A DNA stretch of 64,000 nt from Micrococcaceae bacterium Sec5.1. Lineage in GTDB: Bacteria > Actinomycetota > Actinomycetes > Actinomycetales > Micrococcaceae. The notes under the pieces were generated by a model, which was not told the origin of the DNA, made no database searches, and saw only the letters and a list, made by a program, of their open reading frames with translations. The position numbers and the translations under genes are program-made. The stretch covers positions 4,092,001 through 4,156,000 of the forward strand of contig CP143430.1 in the NCBI GenBank assembly GCA_039636795.1, in the 5' to 3' direction. The stretch's first letter is position 1. Each line of letters starts with the position of its first letter. Shown one piece after another: positions 24,848 through 32,561 of the stretch.

Positions 24848-27019
24848 TTACCACTTGCCCTTGCGGTTGAAGTCGCGGTGTCCGCCTTCGCCACCGCTGC
24901 GGGGCTTGCGGGCGCCGTCGCCGTGTCCACCGAAGCGGGAGCCGCTGGACTGGCCACGGTCTCGATCGCCGAAGCTGCCTGCAGTGCGCTCGGAGCGGTC
25001 GCTGTACGTGCGGCCGCCACGGTCAGCAGAGGAACGCTCGCCACCTTCGGACTTGCGGAAGTCCTTCTTGAACCCACCGCTGCCCTTGAAGTTGCCGCCT
25101 CCACGGTTTTCGCGGTCGCCGTAGCCACCACGGCCACCGGCGCCACCACCGGAGTAGCTGCCACGGTCGCCGCTGGGCTTGCGTCCGTTGTCCAGCTCGA
25201 GGTTGATCAGTTCGCCACCAATGCGGGTGCGGGACAGTGCGCGCAGCTGCTCGGGGCTCAGGTCGGCCGGAAGCTCCACCAGGGAGTGGTCCGAGCGTAT
25301 GTCGATGCCACCGATTTGTGCGGAAGAGATACCACCTTCGTTGGCAATGGCGCCCACGATGGAGCCCGGCATGACGCGCTGACGGCGTCCGACGGCGATC
25401 CGGTAGGTGGCGTTGCCCTCGGTGAGTGCACGGGTCGGGCCACGGGAGCCGAAGCCGTCCTTGGAGCGTTCGCGCTTCTGGTACTCAGGAGCTGCAGGCA
25501 GTTCCTTGACCAGCAACGGCTGTCCGCCCTGTGCCATGACGGCAAGTGCAGCAGCGATCTCCGAGGCCGGTACGTTGTGCTCTTCCTCGTAGGAGGAGAT
25601 GAGGTCGCGGAATGCTGCAACATCCTCGGACTCAAGCGTCTCGGTGATGCGCTCGGCGAACTTGCCCAGGCGCAGCGTGTTCACGGTCTCGGCCGTGGGC
25701 AGGTGCATCTGCTCCACCGGCTGGCGCGTGGCCTTCTCGATGGAACGCAGCAGGTACTTCTCCCGAGGCGTCATGAACAGGATGGCGTCACCGGAACGGC
25801 CTGCACGGCCGGTGCGGCCGATGCGGTGGACGTAGGACTCGGTGTCGTGGGGGATGTCGTAGTTGATGACGTGGCTGATGCGCTCAACGTCAAGACCACG
25901 GGCTGCGACGTCGGTAGCAACCAGGATGTCGATGCGGCCTTCCTTCAGCGCGTCAACAGTGCGTTCACGCTGCTGCTGCGGGATGTCGCCATTGATGGCG
26001 GCAGCCTGGAAACCGCGGGCCTTCAGCTTGTCAGCGAGGTCCTCGGTGGCCATCTTGGTGCGCACGAAGGCGATAACGCCGTCGAACTCTTCGACCTCGA
26101 GGATGCGGGTCAGGGCGTCAAGCTTGTGCGGGCCCATGACCTGAAGGTAACGCTGCTTGGTGTTGGCACCGGTGGTGGTCTTGGACTTCACCGAGATTTC
26201 AGCAGGGTTGTTCAGGTACTGCTTGGACATGCGGCGGATCTGGCCCGGCATGGTGGCAGAGAACAGTGCAACCTGGCGGGTTTCCGGAGTCTGCTGGAAG
26301 ATCTGCTCTACATCATCGGCGAAGCCCATGCGCAGCATCTCGTCAGCTTCGTCCAGCACCAAGTACTGGAGTTCAGAGAGGTCAAGGGAGCCCTTGGCAA
26401 TGTGGTCGATCACACGGCCGGGGGTACCGACAACAACCTGTGCACCGCGGCGCAGGCCGGCCAGCTGGGGACCGTAAGCGGAACCACCGTAAACCGGGAG
26501 CACGGTGAAATCGTCAATGTGCTTGGCGTAGGAAGTGAACGCTTCAGCAACCTGGAGGGCGAGTTCACGCGTCGGCGCCAGGACCAATGCCTGGGTCTTG
26601 CGGGACGGGCCGTTGAGGTCGTGCAGCTCAGCCAGGCGGGACAGCGCAGGAACAGCGAAGGCTGCGGTCTTGCCGGTACCGGTCTGGGCCAGGCCGACGA
26701 CGTCGCGGCCTTCGAGGAGCAGCGGGATGGTGGCTGCCTGGATGGGGGACGGCTTTTCGTAGCCGACATCCTGCAGTGCGGCCAGAACGCGGCCATCGAT
26801 GCCAAGATCGACGAAGCGGACGCCTTCTTCTTCCTCGTCTTCTGCCTTGGGGGCAGGAGCTTCGGTGAAGGCGGGGGCTGCAGACTCGGGTGCAGCGTTC
26901 TCGACGGGGGCAGCGGCGGTAGCCGGTGCTTCTACTACGGTGCCTTCAGCGGCGGTCTCTGCTACGTCAGCAGACTCAGCGTTCTGGGCGTCGAAGTTTT
27001 CGTTGAGATTTTCGGTCAT
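24848..27019 (-). CDS. deaD: DEAD-box ATP-dependent RNA helicase, DeaD/CsdA type
   Basis: A 723-residue helicase that unwinds structured RNA, especially in cold or during ribosome assembly. After an acidic, Ala-rich N-tail come Q-motif and motif I AQTGTGKT (111-118), DEAD (223-226) and SAT (254-256), then the second RecA domain with HRIGRTGRAGR. A DbpA-like RNA-binding region follows, and the C-terminal 110 residues are Gly/Arg/Ser-rich repeats (RGGY, GGNF) that bind RNA non-specifically. The ATG at 27019 lies 10 bases after GAGGA; an ATG at 27040 lacks such a site. Confidence 0.93.
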   Translation of the reverse strand: MTENLNENFDAQNAESADVAETAAEGTVVEAPATAAAPVENAAPESAAPAFTEAPAPKAEDEEEEGVRFVDLGIDGRVLAALQDVGYEKPSPIQAATIPLLLEGRDVVGLAQTGTGKTAAFAVPALSRLAELHDLNGPSRKTQALVLAPTRELALQVAEAFTSYAKHIDDFTVLPVYGGSAYGPQLAGLRRGAQVVVGTPGRVIDHIAKGSLDLSELQYLVLDEADEMLRMGFADDVEQIFQQTPETRQVALFSATMPGQIRRMSKQYLNNPAEISVKSKTTTGANTKQRYLQVMGPHKLDALTRILEVEEFDGVIAFVRTKMATEDLADKLKARGFQAAAINGDIPQQQRERTVDALKEGRIDILVATDVAARGLDVERISHVINYDIPHDTESYVHRIGRTGRAGRSGDAILFMTPREKYLLRSIEKATRQPVEQMHLPTAETVNTLRLGKFAERITETLESEDVAAFRDLISSYEEEHNVPASEIAAALAVMAQGGQPLLVKELPAAPEYQKRERSKDGFGSRGPTRALTEGNATYRIAVGRRQRVMPGSIVGAIANEGGISSAQIGGIDIRSDHSLVELPADLSPEQLRALSRTRIGGELINLELDNGRKPSGDRGSYSGGGAGGRGGYGDRENRGGGNFKGSGGFKKDFRKSEGGERSSADRGGRTYSDRSERTAGSFGDRDRGQSSGSRFGGHGDGARKPRSGGEGGHRDFNRKGKW

Positions 27020-27471
27020 AGGGGGAAATTCCTCATCCATAGGGCAGTCGGCGCGGCCCGGTTGGGCTTGGCCGCATTACTCGTCGCGAAGAGCCAGGCA
27101 AAGGTGCCCTGCTTTCGCAAGAAGTCCGGCGCTATCGCAATCCCATGGCAGGACTTCCCGCTGCATCTCTTGGCTGCTATCCCAGCAGTCTGTACAGCGT
27201 TTTCTTTAGCCGGCTCTCCCTATGAAAATGCCCGCACACATTTGCGGGCCCCAACACTTACCAGTCCTGCCTCAAGAATTGGGCAGGATAAAGGGATTTC
27301 CGGAGTGGGGGATATTTCAAGTGTAGGGCACAGAGTGCCCTCACCGCGAGTTGAGTCCTGATGAAGACGGGTGAGCTTGAGCACACCCGGACTCTTCGGC
27401 ACTACAAGGCAGCCCACAAGGAAGCCCTCACGGCAATATTCAAGGCAGCCCTGCAGCCCGTTCAAGAAGGC
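27020..27471 (-). other. 452-base non-coding stretch; probable long 5' leader of the helicase gene
   Basis: No credible gene lies between the helicase start and the MOSC gene. Short hairpins are visible, for example AGGGCAC-AGA-GTGCCCT and CCTGCC...GGCAGG. Long structured leaders are known for cold-shock genes such as csdA, so a regulatory leader is plausible but not shown. Confidence 0.4.
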
Positions 27472-28134
27472 TTACAACCCGTTCCGGCGCAGGACTTTCT
27501 CGAATTTCTCATGATATTCGTCCTGGAGCCGGACCTCCCCGTCCGCCTCGGCATCGAGCAAGGTTTGCACCATCTCCGGCGTGGGCTCGCTGAACCACTG
27601 TCCAACAGTAATGCCGTGCTTCGGTACGAACAGCCGGTGAATGTGGTCTCCCGCCGAGACCGTCCCCGGCTTGATCACGCGCAGGTAGGTACCCACGCGC
27701 CCCGCCTGCGTGAAGCGCTTCACCCATTGCGGCTCGTCCAGCAAGCGCTGGAAGGTGGCGCACGGGACGCGCGGCGACGTTACCTCCACTTCCACATCCA
27801 GCCCGATCCTCCAACGTTCACCAATCACGGCTCCCGTGGTCTCGATGCCGGCCACCCGCAGGTTCTCCCCGAAGGCGCCGGCTGGAAGCTCACGGTCCAG
27901 TGTGGCTGACCAGTAATCGGCGTCTGCTTGGGAATACGCGTACAGAGCCTGGTCTTCGCCGCCGTGATCGAACCTGTTGGCTTGGACATCGCCGTGGACG
28001 CCAAGCTTGTGGATCTTGACGGGGCCTTCCACAGGACGCTTATCGATCGCGGTGACGCCAACGCTTCCTTCCGGATCCGGCAACAACTGGTGGACACGGC
28101 AGACAGCGAGAAGGGATGCGGTGTTCATGGACAA
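27472..28134 (-). CDS. MOSC-domain protein, YiiM-like
   Basis: A 220-residue stand-alone MOSC protein. The MOSC fold carries a conserved Cys, here C125 in SPRVPCATF, that handles sulfur or molybdenum cofactor. The substrate-like segments HGGEDQALYAYSQADADYW and PGAFGENLRV are characteristic of YiiM-type members, which reduce N-hydroxylated bases together with the molybdenum cofactor. No molybdenum-cofactor gene is adjacent, so the partner would be encoded elsewhere. The ATG at 28134 gives a complete N-terminus. Confidence 0.9.
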   Translation of the reverse strand: MSMNTASLLAVCRVHQLLPDPEGSVGVTAIDKRPVEGPVKIHKLGVHGDVQANRFDHGGEDQALYAYSQADADYWSATLDRELPAGAFGENLRVAGIETTGAVIGERWRIGLDVEVEVTSPRVPCATFQRLLDEPQWVKRFTQAGRVGTYLRVIKPGTVSAGDHIHRLFVPKHGITVGQWFSEPTPEMVQTLLDAEADGEVRLQDEYHEKFEKVLRRNGL

Positions 28135-28158
28135 CAGTTTACGGACGGGAAGCCGGAT

Positions 28159-28833
28159 TTAAGGGTCGAACCGGTAACCCATTCCCGCTTCGGTGTGCAG
28201 GTGCCGCGGTGCGGCAGGGTCCCTCTCCAGCTTTCGCCGCAATTGGGCAATATAGACCCGCAGATATTGCGTCTCCTTGGCGTACGCCTGCCCCCAGACC
28301 TGGGTCAGGATCTGCTGCTGGCTCACCAGCTTTCCCTTGTTCCGGACCAGCAACTCCAGGATGTTCCACTCGGTGGGCGTCAGCCGCACCTCTGATCCGT
28401 CCTTCACGATCTTCTTGCCCGCCAAGTCCACCATGAAGTCCGACGTCGCCAAGGTAGGCTCCTCGCGATCGATGAGGACCCTGCGCGAGGCAACCCGAAG
28501 CCGCGCAAGCAGCTCATCCAGTCCGAAGGGCTTGGTCACGTAGTCGTCCGCACCGGCGTCGAGCGCTTCCACTTTGTCCTCCGAGGCATGCCGGGCAGAC
28601 AACACGATGATGGGCATGCTGCTCCACCCGCGGATGCGGCGGATGATCTCCACCCCGTCCATATCCGGCAATCCCAGGTCCAACACAACAATGTTGACGC
28701 TTTCCTTCGCTACGGCGTTCAAGGCATCGGCGCCGTTTCCAACGGTCATTGCCTGGTACCCATGGGCTTGCAAGGTGATCTGCATTGCCCGCGCAATCTG
28801 GACTTCGTCCTCAACTATCAGCACACGGGTCAT
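28159..28833 (-). CDS. kdpE: KdpE-like two-component response regulator
   Basis: A 224-residue OmpR-type regulator. The receiver domain carries the phosphoacceptor D52 (VVLDLGLPDMDG) with acidic E8/D9 at the N-terminus and K104-like KPFGLDELLAR. The C-terminal winged helix (about residues 125-224) reads LTPTEWNILELLVRNKGKLV, and the end TEAGMGYRF is typical KdpE. The ATG at 28833 overlaps the sensor stop (ATGA), so the pair is co-translated. No kdpFABC operon is present to be its usual target. Confidence 0.9.
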   Translation of the reverse strand: MTRVLIVEDEVQIARAMQITLQAHGYQAMTVGNGADALNAVAKESVNIVVLDLGLPDMDGVEIIRRIRGWSSMPIIVLSARHASEDKVEALDAGADDYVTKPFGLDELLARLRVASRRVLIDREEPTLATSDFMVDLAGKKIVKDGSEVRLTPTEWNILELLVRNKGKLVSQQQILTQVWGQAYAKETQYLRVYIAQLRRKLERDPAAPRHLHTEAGMGYRFDP

Positions 28834-30353
28834 GCCCTGCCTCCCCCATAACCGGTCCACAGCGGCAACGTAACCACCATGGTCAAGCCGCCACCTGGCG
28901 TCGGCTCCGCGACGAGCGTGCCGCCCATGGCTTCCGTGAAACCCTTGGCAACCGCCAGTCCCAACCCAATTCCGCCGCCGGCGCCGCTTGCCCGGGCGGG
29001 TGAATCGCCAAGCCGCTGGAAGGGTTGGAACATCTCAAGCACTTCGTTGTGTCCCACCCCGCTGCCATGGTCCACAATCCTCAGTTCACTGGCAGGCTTG
29101 TCCCCCACTGTGATCCCTGCCCCGGCACGTGCAGTCAGGATGACGTCCGAACCAGGTGCGTACTTCACCGCGTTTTCAACGATGTTCGCCACCACGCTCT
29201 CCAACATGCCTGAGTCGGCTGTTACCGGCGGCAGGTTGGGTTGCAGCTCGCTGCGTATCCGACCTTTCGGGATCCCGCGAAGTGCTTCGGGCAATATTTC
29301 GGTCCAGGTGGTGCCCACTAGCAACGGGTTCACGGCGTCGGCGGTAATCCGGGACATATCCAGCAGGTTGTCCACCAAATGGTCCAGGCGGTCAGCATAA
29401 TTCTCGATCGTCTCCAACAACTCCTTCTCCACGTCCGGAGGGAACTGGACCTCTTCCTGCCGCAGGCTGCTCACAGCCAGTTTGATTCCAGCCAACGGCG
29501 TCCTCAAATCATGCGAAACAGCACGAAGGATGGACGTCCGCATCTTGTTTCCCTCGGCCAGGCGAAGGTTGTCACGCCGGCTCTTGACCAGTTGCTGCCG
29601 CTCACGCACAGCCACCACAAACGCTCCAAAGGCCGCAAGCAGCCGCTGGTGTTGGGAGGACAGCGCACCACCGCGCAACAACAATGTGTAGTGGGGATCG
29701 ACGACGGCGGCATGGTCCGCGGCGGCATGGGTCACGGGCGGATTGGGGCCGGCGCTCGCAAGAACCCGCCACTGCGGCGGCGCGCCAGGCACGGTGACGC
29801 TGTCCGGGGCCGGGGAGCCCAAGAGTGTCACAGCCTCCATGCCGAGATTTCCGCGGACTTTCTCAAGGAAGGATTCAAGGCTGCCGTCCGAACTGAGGAT
29901 GCGCAGGGCCAACTCGCTCAACGCTGTGGCCTCGGCCTCGGACCTCGCAGCTTCCTGGGCCCTGCGGCTCGCCAGTCCCACCGCGAGCGCCACACCGCAA
30001 GCCACGGCCAGGAAAACCACCAGCGTGAACAGAGTGGTTGGATCAGCGATGGACAGGGAACCTACGGGTTCGGCGGAGAAGTAGTTCAACAGGAAACTGC
30101 CCAGCACCGCCGCGACCACGGCGGGCCACAGACCTCCGATTGCGGCAACGGCCACGGCCGCTGCCAGCTGAAGGAGCATGATCATGGCGAAGTTGCGGAA
30201 GCCCAGCACAGTGACCAGGACTTCGACGCCGGGCGGCAACAGCAGGGCAAGGACAAGGCCAACGATAACCCGTCCACGGCCGATGCCCCGAACCGCGGGA
30301 AGACGCAGCAGAACGTCGTTGGAGTCGCTGCTTTGTGCTTCAGGAGCTGGCAT
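28830..30353 (-). CDS. kdpD: KdpD-like sensor histidine kinase lacking the N-terminal KdpD domain
   Basis: A 507-residue membrane kinase. Four membrane helices (about residues 28-128) correspond to the DUF4118 part of KdpD, followed by a GAF/PAS-like region and a kinase core with phosphoacceptor H281 (VSHDLRTPLAGIKL) and an ATPase domain with N-box NAVKYAPG and G-box GGGIGLGLAV. The roughly 370-residue cytoplasmic KdpD and Usp domains of classical KdpD are missing. The ATG at 30353 gives a short polar tail before the first helix; an open extension to 30431 is not family-like. Its signal could be K+ or envelope stress. Confidence 0.88.
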   Translation of the reverse strand: MPAPEAQSSDSNDVLLRLPAVRGIGRGRVIVGLVLALLLPPGVEVLVTVLGFRNFAMIMLLQLAAAVAVAAIGGLWPAVVAAVLGSFLLNYFSAEPVGSLSIADPTTLFTLVVFLAVACGVALAVGLASRRAQEAARSEAEATALSELALRILSSDGSLESFLEKVRGNLGMEAVTLLGSPAPDSVTVPGAPPQWRVLASAGPNPPVTHAAADHAAVVDPHYTLLLRGGALSSQHQRLLAAFGAFVVAVRERQQLVKSRRDNLRLAEGNKMRTSILRAVSHDLRTPLAGIKLAVSSLRQEEVQFPPDVEKELLETIENYADRLDHLVDNLLDMSRITADAVNPLLVGTTWTEILPEALRGIPKGRIRSELQPNLPPVTADSGMLESVVANIVENAVKYAPGSDVILTARAGAGITVGDKPASELRIVDHGSGVGHNEVLEMFQPFQRLGDSPARASGAGGGIGLGLAVAKGFTEAMGGTLVAEPTPGGGLTMVVTLPLWTGYGGGRA

Positions 30354-30376
30354 GGCTACATCCTTCCACGGTTGGC

Positions 30377-30400
30377 AGGGTGGGCAGTTGTGCCCACCCT
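30377..30400. other. 10-bp hairpin in the divergent gap
   Basis: AGGGTGGGCA and TGCCCACCCT form a perfect stem with loop GTTG, 24 bases upstream of the sensor kinase start and 105 bases upstream of the YgiB-like start. It may be an operator or a leader hairpin. Confidence 0.45.
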
Positions 30401-30504
30401 TCTGTGCCACCAGTGCCCGCGGTCCGCGCAAGGACTAGGCTTGCTTTCAGCATCTGGTCCGGCATGGCGCCGGACAATCCAACGGTCTATCCAGGGGGAT
30501 ATAT

Positions 30505-31341
30505 ATGGACCCGAACGAAGGCGCCGCTGGCAGCGGTGCTTCAGGAAATGACGCTTCAGGCAACGGCGCGTCAGGCAATGGCGCGTCCGGCGGCGGCGCT
30601 GCCGGGGGCGCTGCTGACGGGGGCGGCCAGGGCCCGGACGCGGGCAGGAATCCGCCCAAGCCACCACCGTGGCAGGTGCCCAAACCCGAGCTCCATCCGG
30701 AGCTGATCCCTCCAGCCAATGACAGGGACAATCCACCTGGCGGACAGAAGCCGAGCGGACAGAAGCCGAGCGGACAGAAGCCGAGCGGACAGAAGCCGAG
30801 CGGACAGGAACCAGGTTCCTCCAAGCCCGGTTCTTCCAGGCAGGGCTCTTCCAAGCCCGGCGCATCCACGCCCGGGCCCGGCGAGCCGCTGCCTATCATT
30901 GACCCCTTCGCCAAGGAACGTGAACGCGAATCAGCCCAAGCCGAGGCGCGGAAGAAGCGTTCCAGGCGCCGCACCGTCGTCGTGGGTTTGGGCGTTACCG
31001 CCCTCCTGGCGGGAACCATCACGGCCGTAGTTGCCAGCAGCGAACAAGAGGCTGACTACGCGCAGGTCTGTTTCAACGATGAAACCGGCGAGCGCGTGGA
31101 CGATACCCAGTGCAACAACAGCAGCTCGGATGGCCGCGGGTCGGCCATCTACGCCTGGTACTTCTACTCGCGGGGAGCCACCGTGCCTGCTGTGGGACAG
31201 AACCGCAACTCCTACCCGGGCTCCGTCAAGACAGTTCCACAGGGCGCCAAGACTTCAACGGGTTACAGCACCAAGGGCGGCACAGTCAGCCGTGGCGGCT
31301 TTGGCAGCAGCTCCAAAAGCGGCGGAAGCTCGGGAGGCTAG
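30505..31341 (+). CDS. membrane-anchored YgiB-like (DUF1190-like) protein with repeat-rich N-terminus
   Basis: A 278-residue protein. Residues 1-50 are Gly/Ala/Ser/Asn-rich, 80-102 contain SGQKP repeats, 137-156 are highly charged and end in KKRSRRR, and 157-177 form one membrane helix. The C-terminal part has C189 and C203, and a tail containing TVSRGGFGSSS (RGGFG at 263-267). That tail and the Cys spacing recall E. coli YgiB, whose gene also precedes ygiC. The basic flank predicts the tail outside the membrane. GGGGGAT 5 bases before the ATG at 30505 supports the start. The next gene, the ATP-grasp ligase, begins 2 bases after the stop. Low similarity makes the family call tentative. Confidence 0.7.
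   Translation: MDPNEGAAGSGASGNDASGNGASGNGASGGGAAGGAADGGGQGPDAGRNPPKPPPWQVPKPELHPELIPPANDRDNPPGGQKPSGQKPSGQKPSGQKPSGQEPGSSKPGSSRQGSSKPGASTPGPGEPLPIIDPFAKERERESAQAEARKKRSRRRTVVVGLGVTALLAGTITAVVASSEQEADYAQVCFNDETGERVDDTQCNNSSSDGRGSAIYAWYFYSRGATVPAVGQNRNSYPGSVKTVPQGAKTSTGYSTKGGTVSRGGFGSSSKSGGSSGG
30741..30810 (+). repeat. 15-bp tandem repeats coding for SGQKP
   Basis: Four identical 15-base units from 30741 to 30800 plus a partial fifth, each encoding the five residues of the SGQKP repeat. Being identical at DNA level they are recent or prone to slippage, which would change the linker length in steps of five residues. Confidence 0.85.
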
Positions 31342-31343
31342 GC

Positions 31344-32549
31344 GTGCAGCGTTTGCCCTCCGAGCCCAGGCCGGACTGGAAAAAGAAGATCGAAGAACAG
31401 GGCCTGGTCTTTTCGACCACCACCATGCCCGATGGCCGCAAAATCGAGTACTGGAACGAGTCGGCGTACTACGAATTCACCATGGACGAGGTGGAGACGC
31501 TCGAGAAGACTGCCGAGGACATGCACCTCATGTGTCTTGAGGCAGCAAAGTACCTCGCCACCGGGGCCATGGGCGATATTGGAATCGGGCAACAGGCGCT
31601 GGAGCTCGCCGGCGAATCGTTGCAGGCCGGGGACATGGATATCTACGGTCGCTTCGACTTCATCTATGACGGCAAGGGCGGGCCGGCGAAGATGCTGGAG
31701 TATAACGCCGATACGCCCACAGGACTCATTGAAGCTTCCGTTGCGCAGTGGTTCTGGTTGCAGGATGTGTTCCCGGAAAAGGACCAGTGGAACGGAATCC
31801 ATGAGGCGCTGATCCGGCAATGGAAAAAGCTGCAGTTCCGCACCGGGATGAGCACACTGCATGTGGCTCATTCGGAGGCCGAAGAATCCGGTGAAGATTG
31901 GATGACTGCCGCCTACATGCGGGACGTGGCGAGCCAGGGTGGGTGGACGACTATGGGCATCAATATGTCGGATATCGGTTGGGACCCGAACCTGAACCGC
32001 TTTGTGGACCTGGACAATTTCATGATCAGCACCATGTTCAAGCTGTACCCGTGGGAACTGATGATGAAGGAACCTTTCGGGCATCGGCTGCTGACGCGGG
32101 CCCACAATCCTCGATGGGTGGAGCCCGCGTGGAAGATGCTGCTCTCCAATAAAGCCCTGCTTGCTGCGCTATGGCACCTGTACCCCGGCCACGAGAACCT
32201 CCTGCCGGCCTACCTTGGCGATCCTGGCCCGCTCAAGGAATGGGTGGCCAAGCCCCTTCATGGCCGCGAGGGCGACAACATCCGCATCCACGCCCCCGGC
32301 ATCGAGCTGCAGCAACCCGGCGGCTATGGCCGTGAAGGGTGGTGCTTCCAGCAGTACCACGCCCTACCCGACTTTGATGGAAACCATCCGGTGCTTGGTC
32401 TGTGGGTGGTGGACGGCGAGTCCGTGGGCTGCGGCATCCGTGAATCGGATGGCCCCATCACGGACTATTTCTGCCGCTTCGTTCCCAACACCATCGACGC
32501 CCCGGCGCCTGCCGCGCCCACAACTACTTCCTACGGAGCTGCACTGTGA
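31344..32549 (+). CDS. YgiC/YjfC-like ATP-grasp ligase (glutathionylspermidine synthase family)
   Basis: A 401-residue ATP-grasp amidoligase. It matches the synthetase half of glutathionylspermidine synthase and E. coli YgiC: PDWKKKIEEQG near the start, EYNADTPT (119-126), FKLYPWELM, ISTMFKLYPW and NLLPAY, and the nucleotide loop KPLHGREGDN (303-312). The family joins a carboxylate to an amine with ATP. GTG at 31344, two bases after the YgiB-like stop and preceded by GGGAGG, is the start; a longer open frame begins inside the upstream gene. No glutathione or spermidine synthesis gene is adjacent, so the acceptor is probably not glutathionylspermidine. Confidence 0.88.
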   Translation: MQRLPSEPRPDWKKKIEEQGLVFSTTTMPDGRKIEYWNESAYYEFTMDEVETLEKTAEDMHLMCLEAAKYLATGAMGDIGIGQQALELAGESLQAGDMDIYGRFDFIYDGKGGPAKMLEYNADTPTGLIEASVAQWFWLQDVFPEKDQWNGIHEALIRQWKKLQFRTGMSTLHVAHSEAEESGEDWMTAAYMRDVASQGGWTTMGINMSDIGWDPNLNRFVDLDNFMISTMFKLYPWELMMKEPFGHRLLTRAHNPRWVEPAWKMLLSNKALLAALWHLYPGHENLLPAYLGDPGPLKEWVAKPLHGREGDNIRIHAPGIELQQPGGYGREGWCFQQYHALPDFDGNHPVLGLWVVDGESVGCGIRESDGPITDYFCRFVPNTIDAPAPAAPTTTSYGAAL

Positions 32550-32561
32550 GCACTGAAAACC

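Noticed and set aside
24878..27361. A very long open frame (827 codons) on the plus strand
   Set aside because: It lies opposite the DEAD-box helicase gene, which has all motifs. Codon use in high-GC DNA keeps the reverse frame open; the translated product has no family resemblance.
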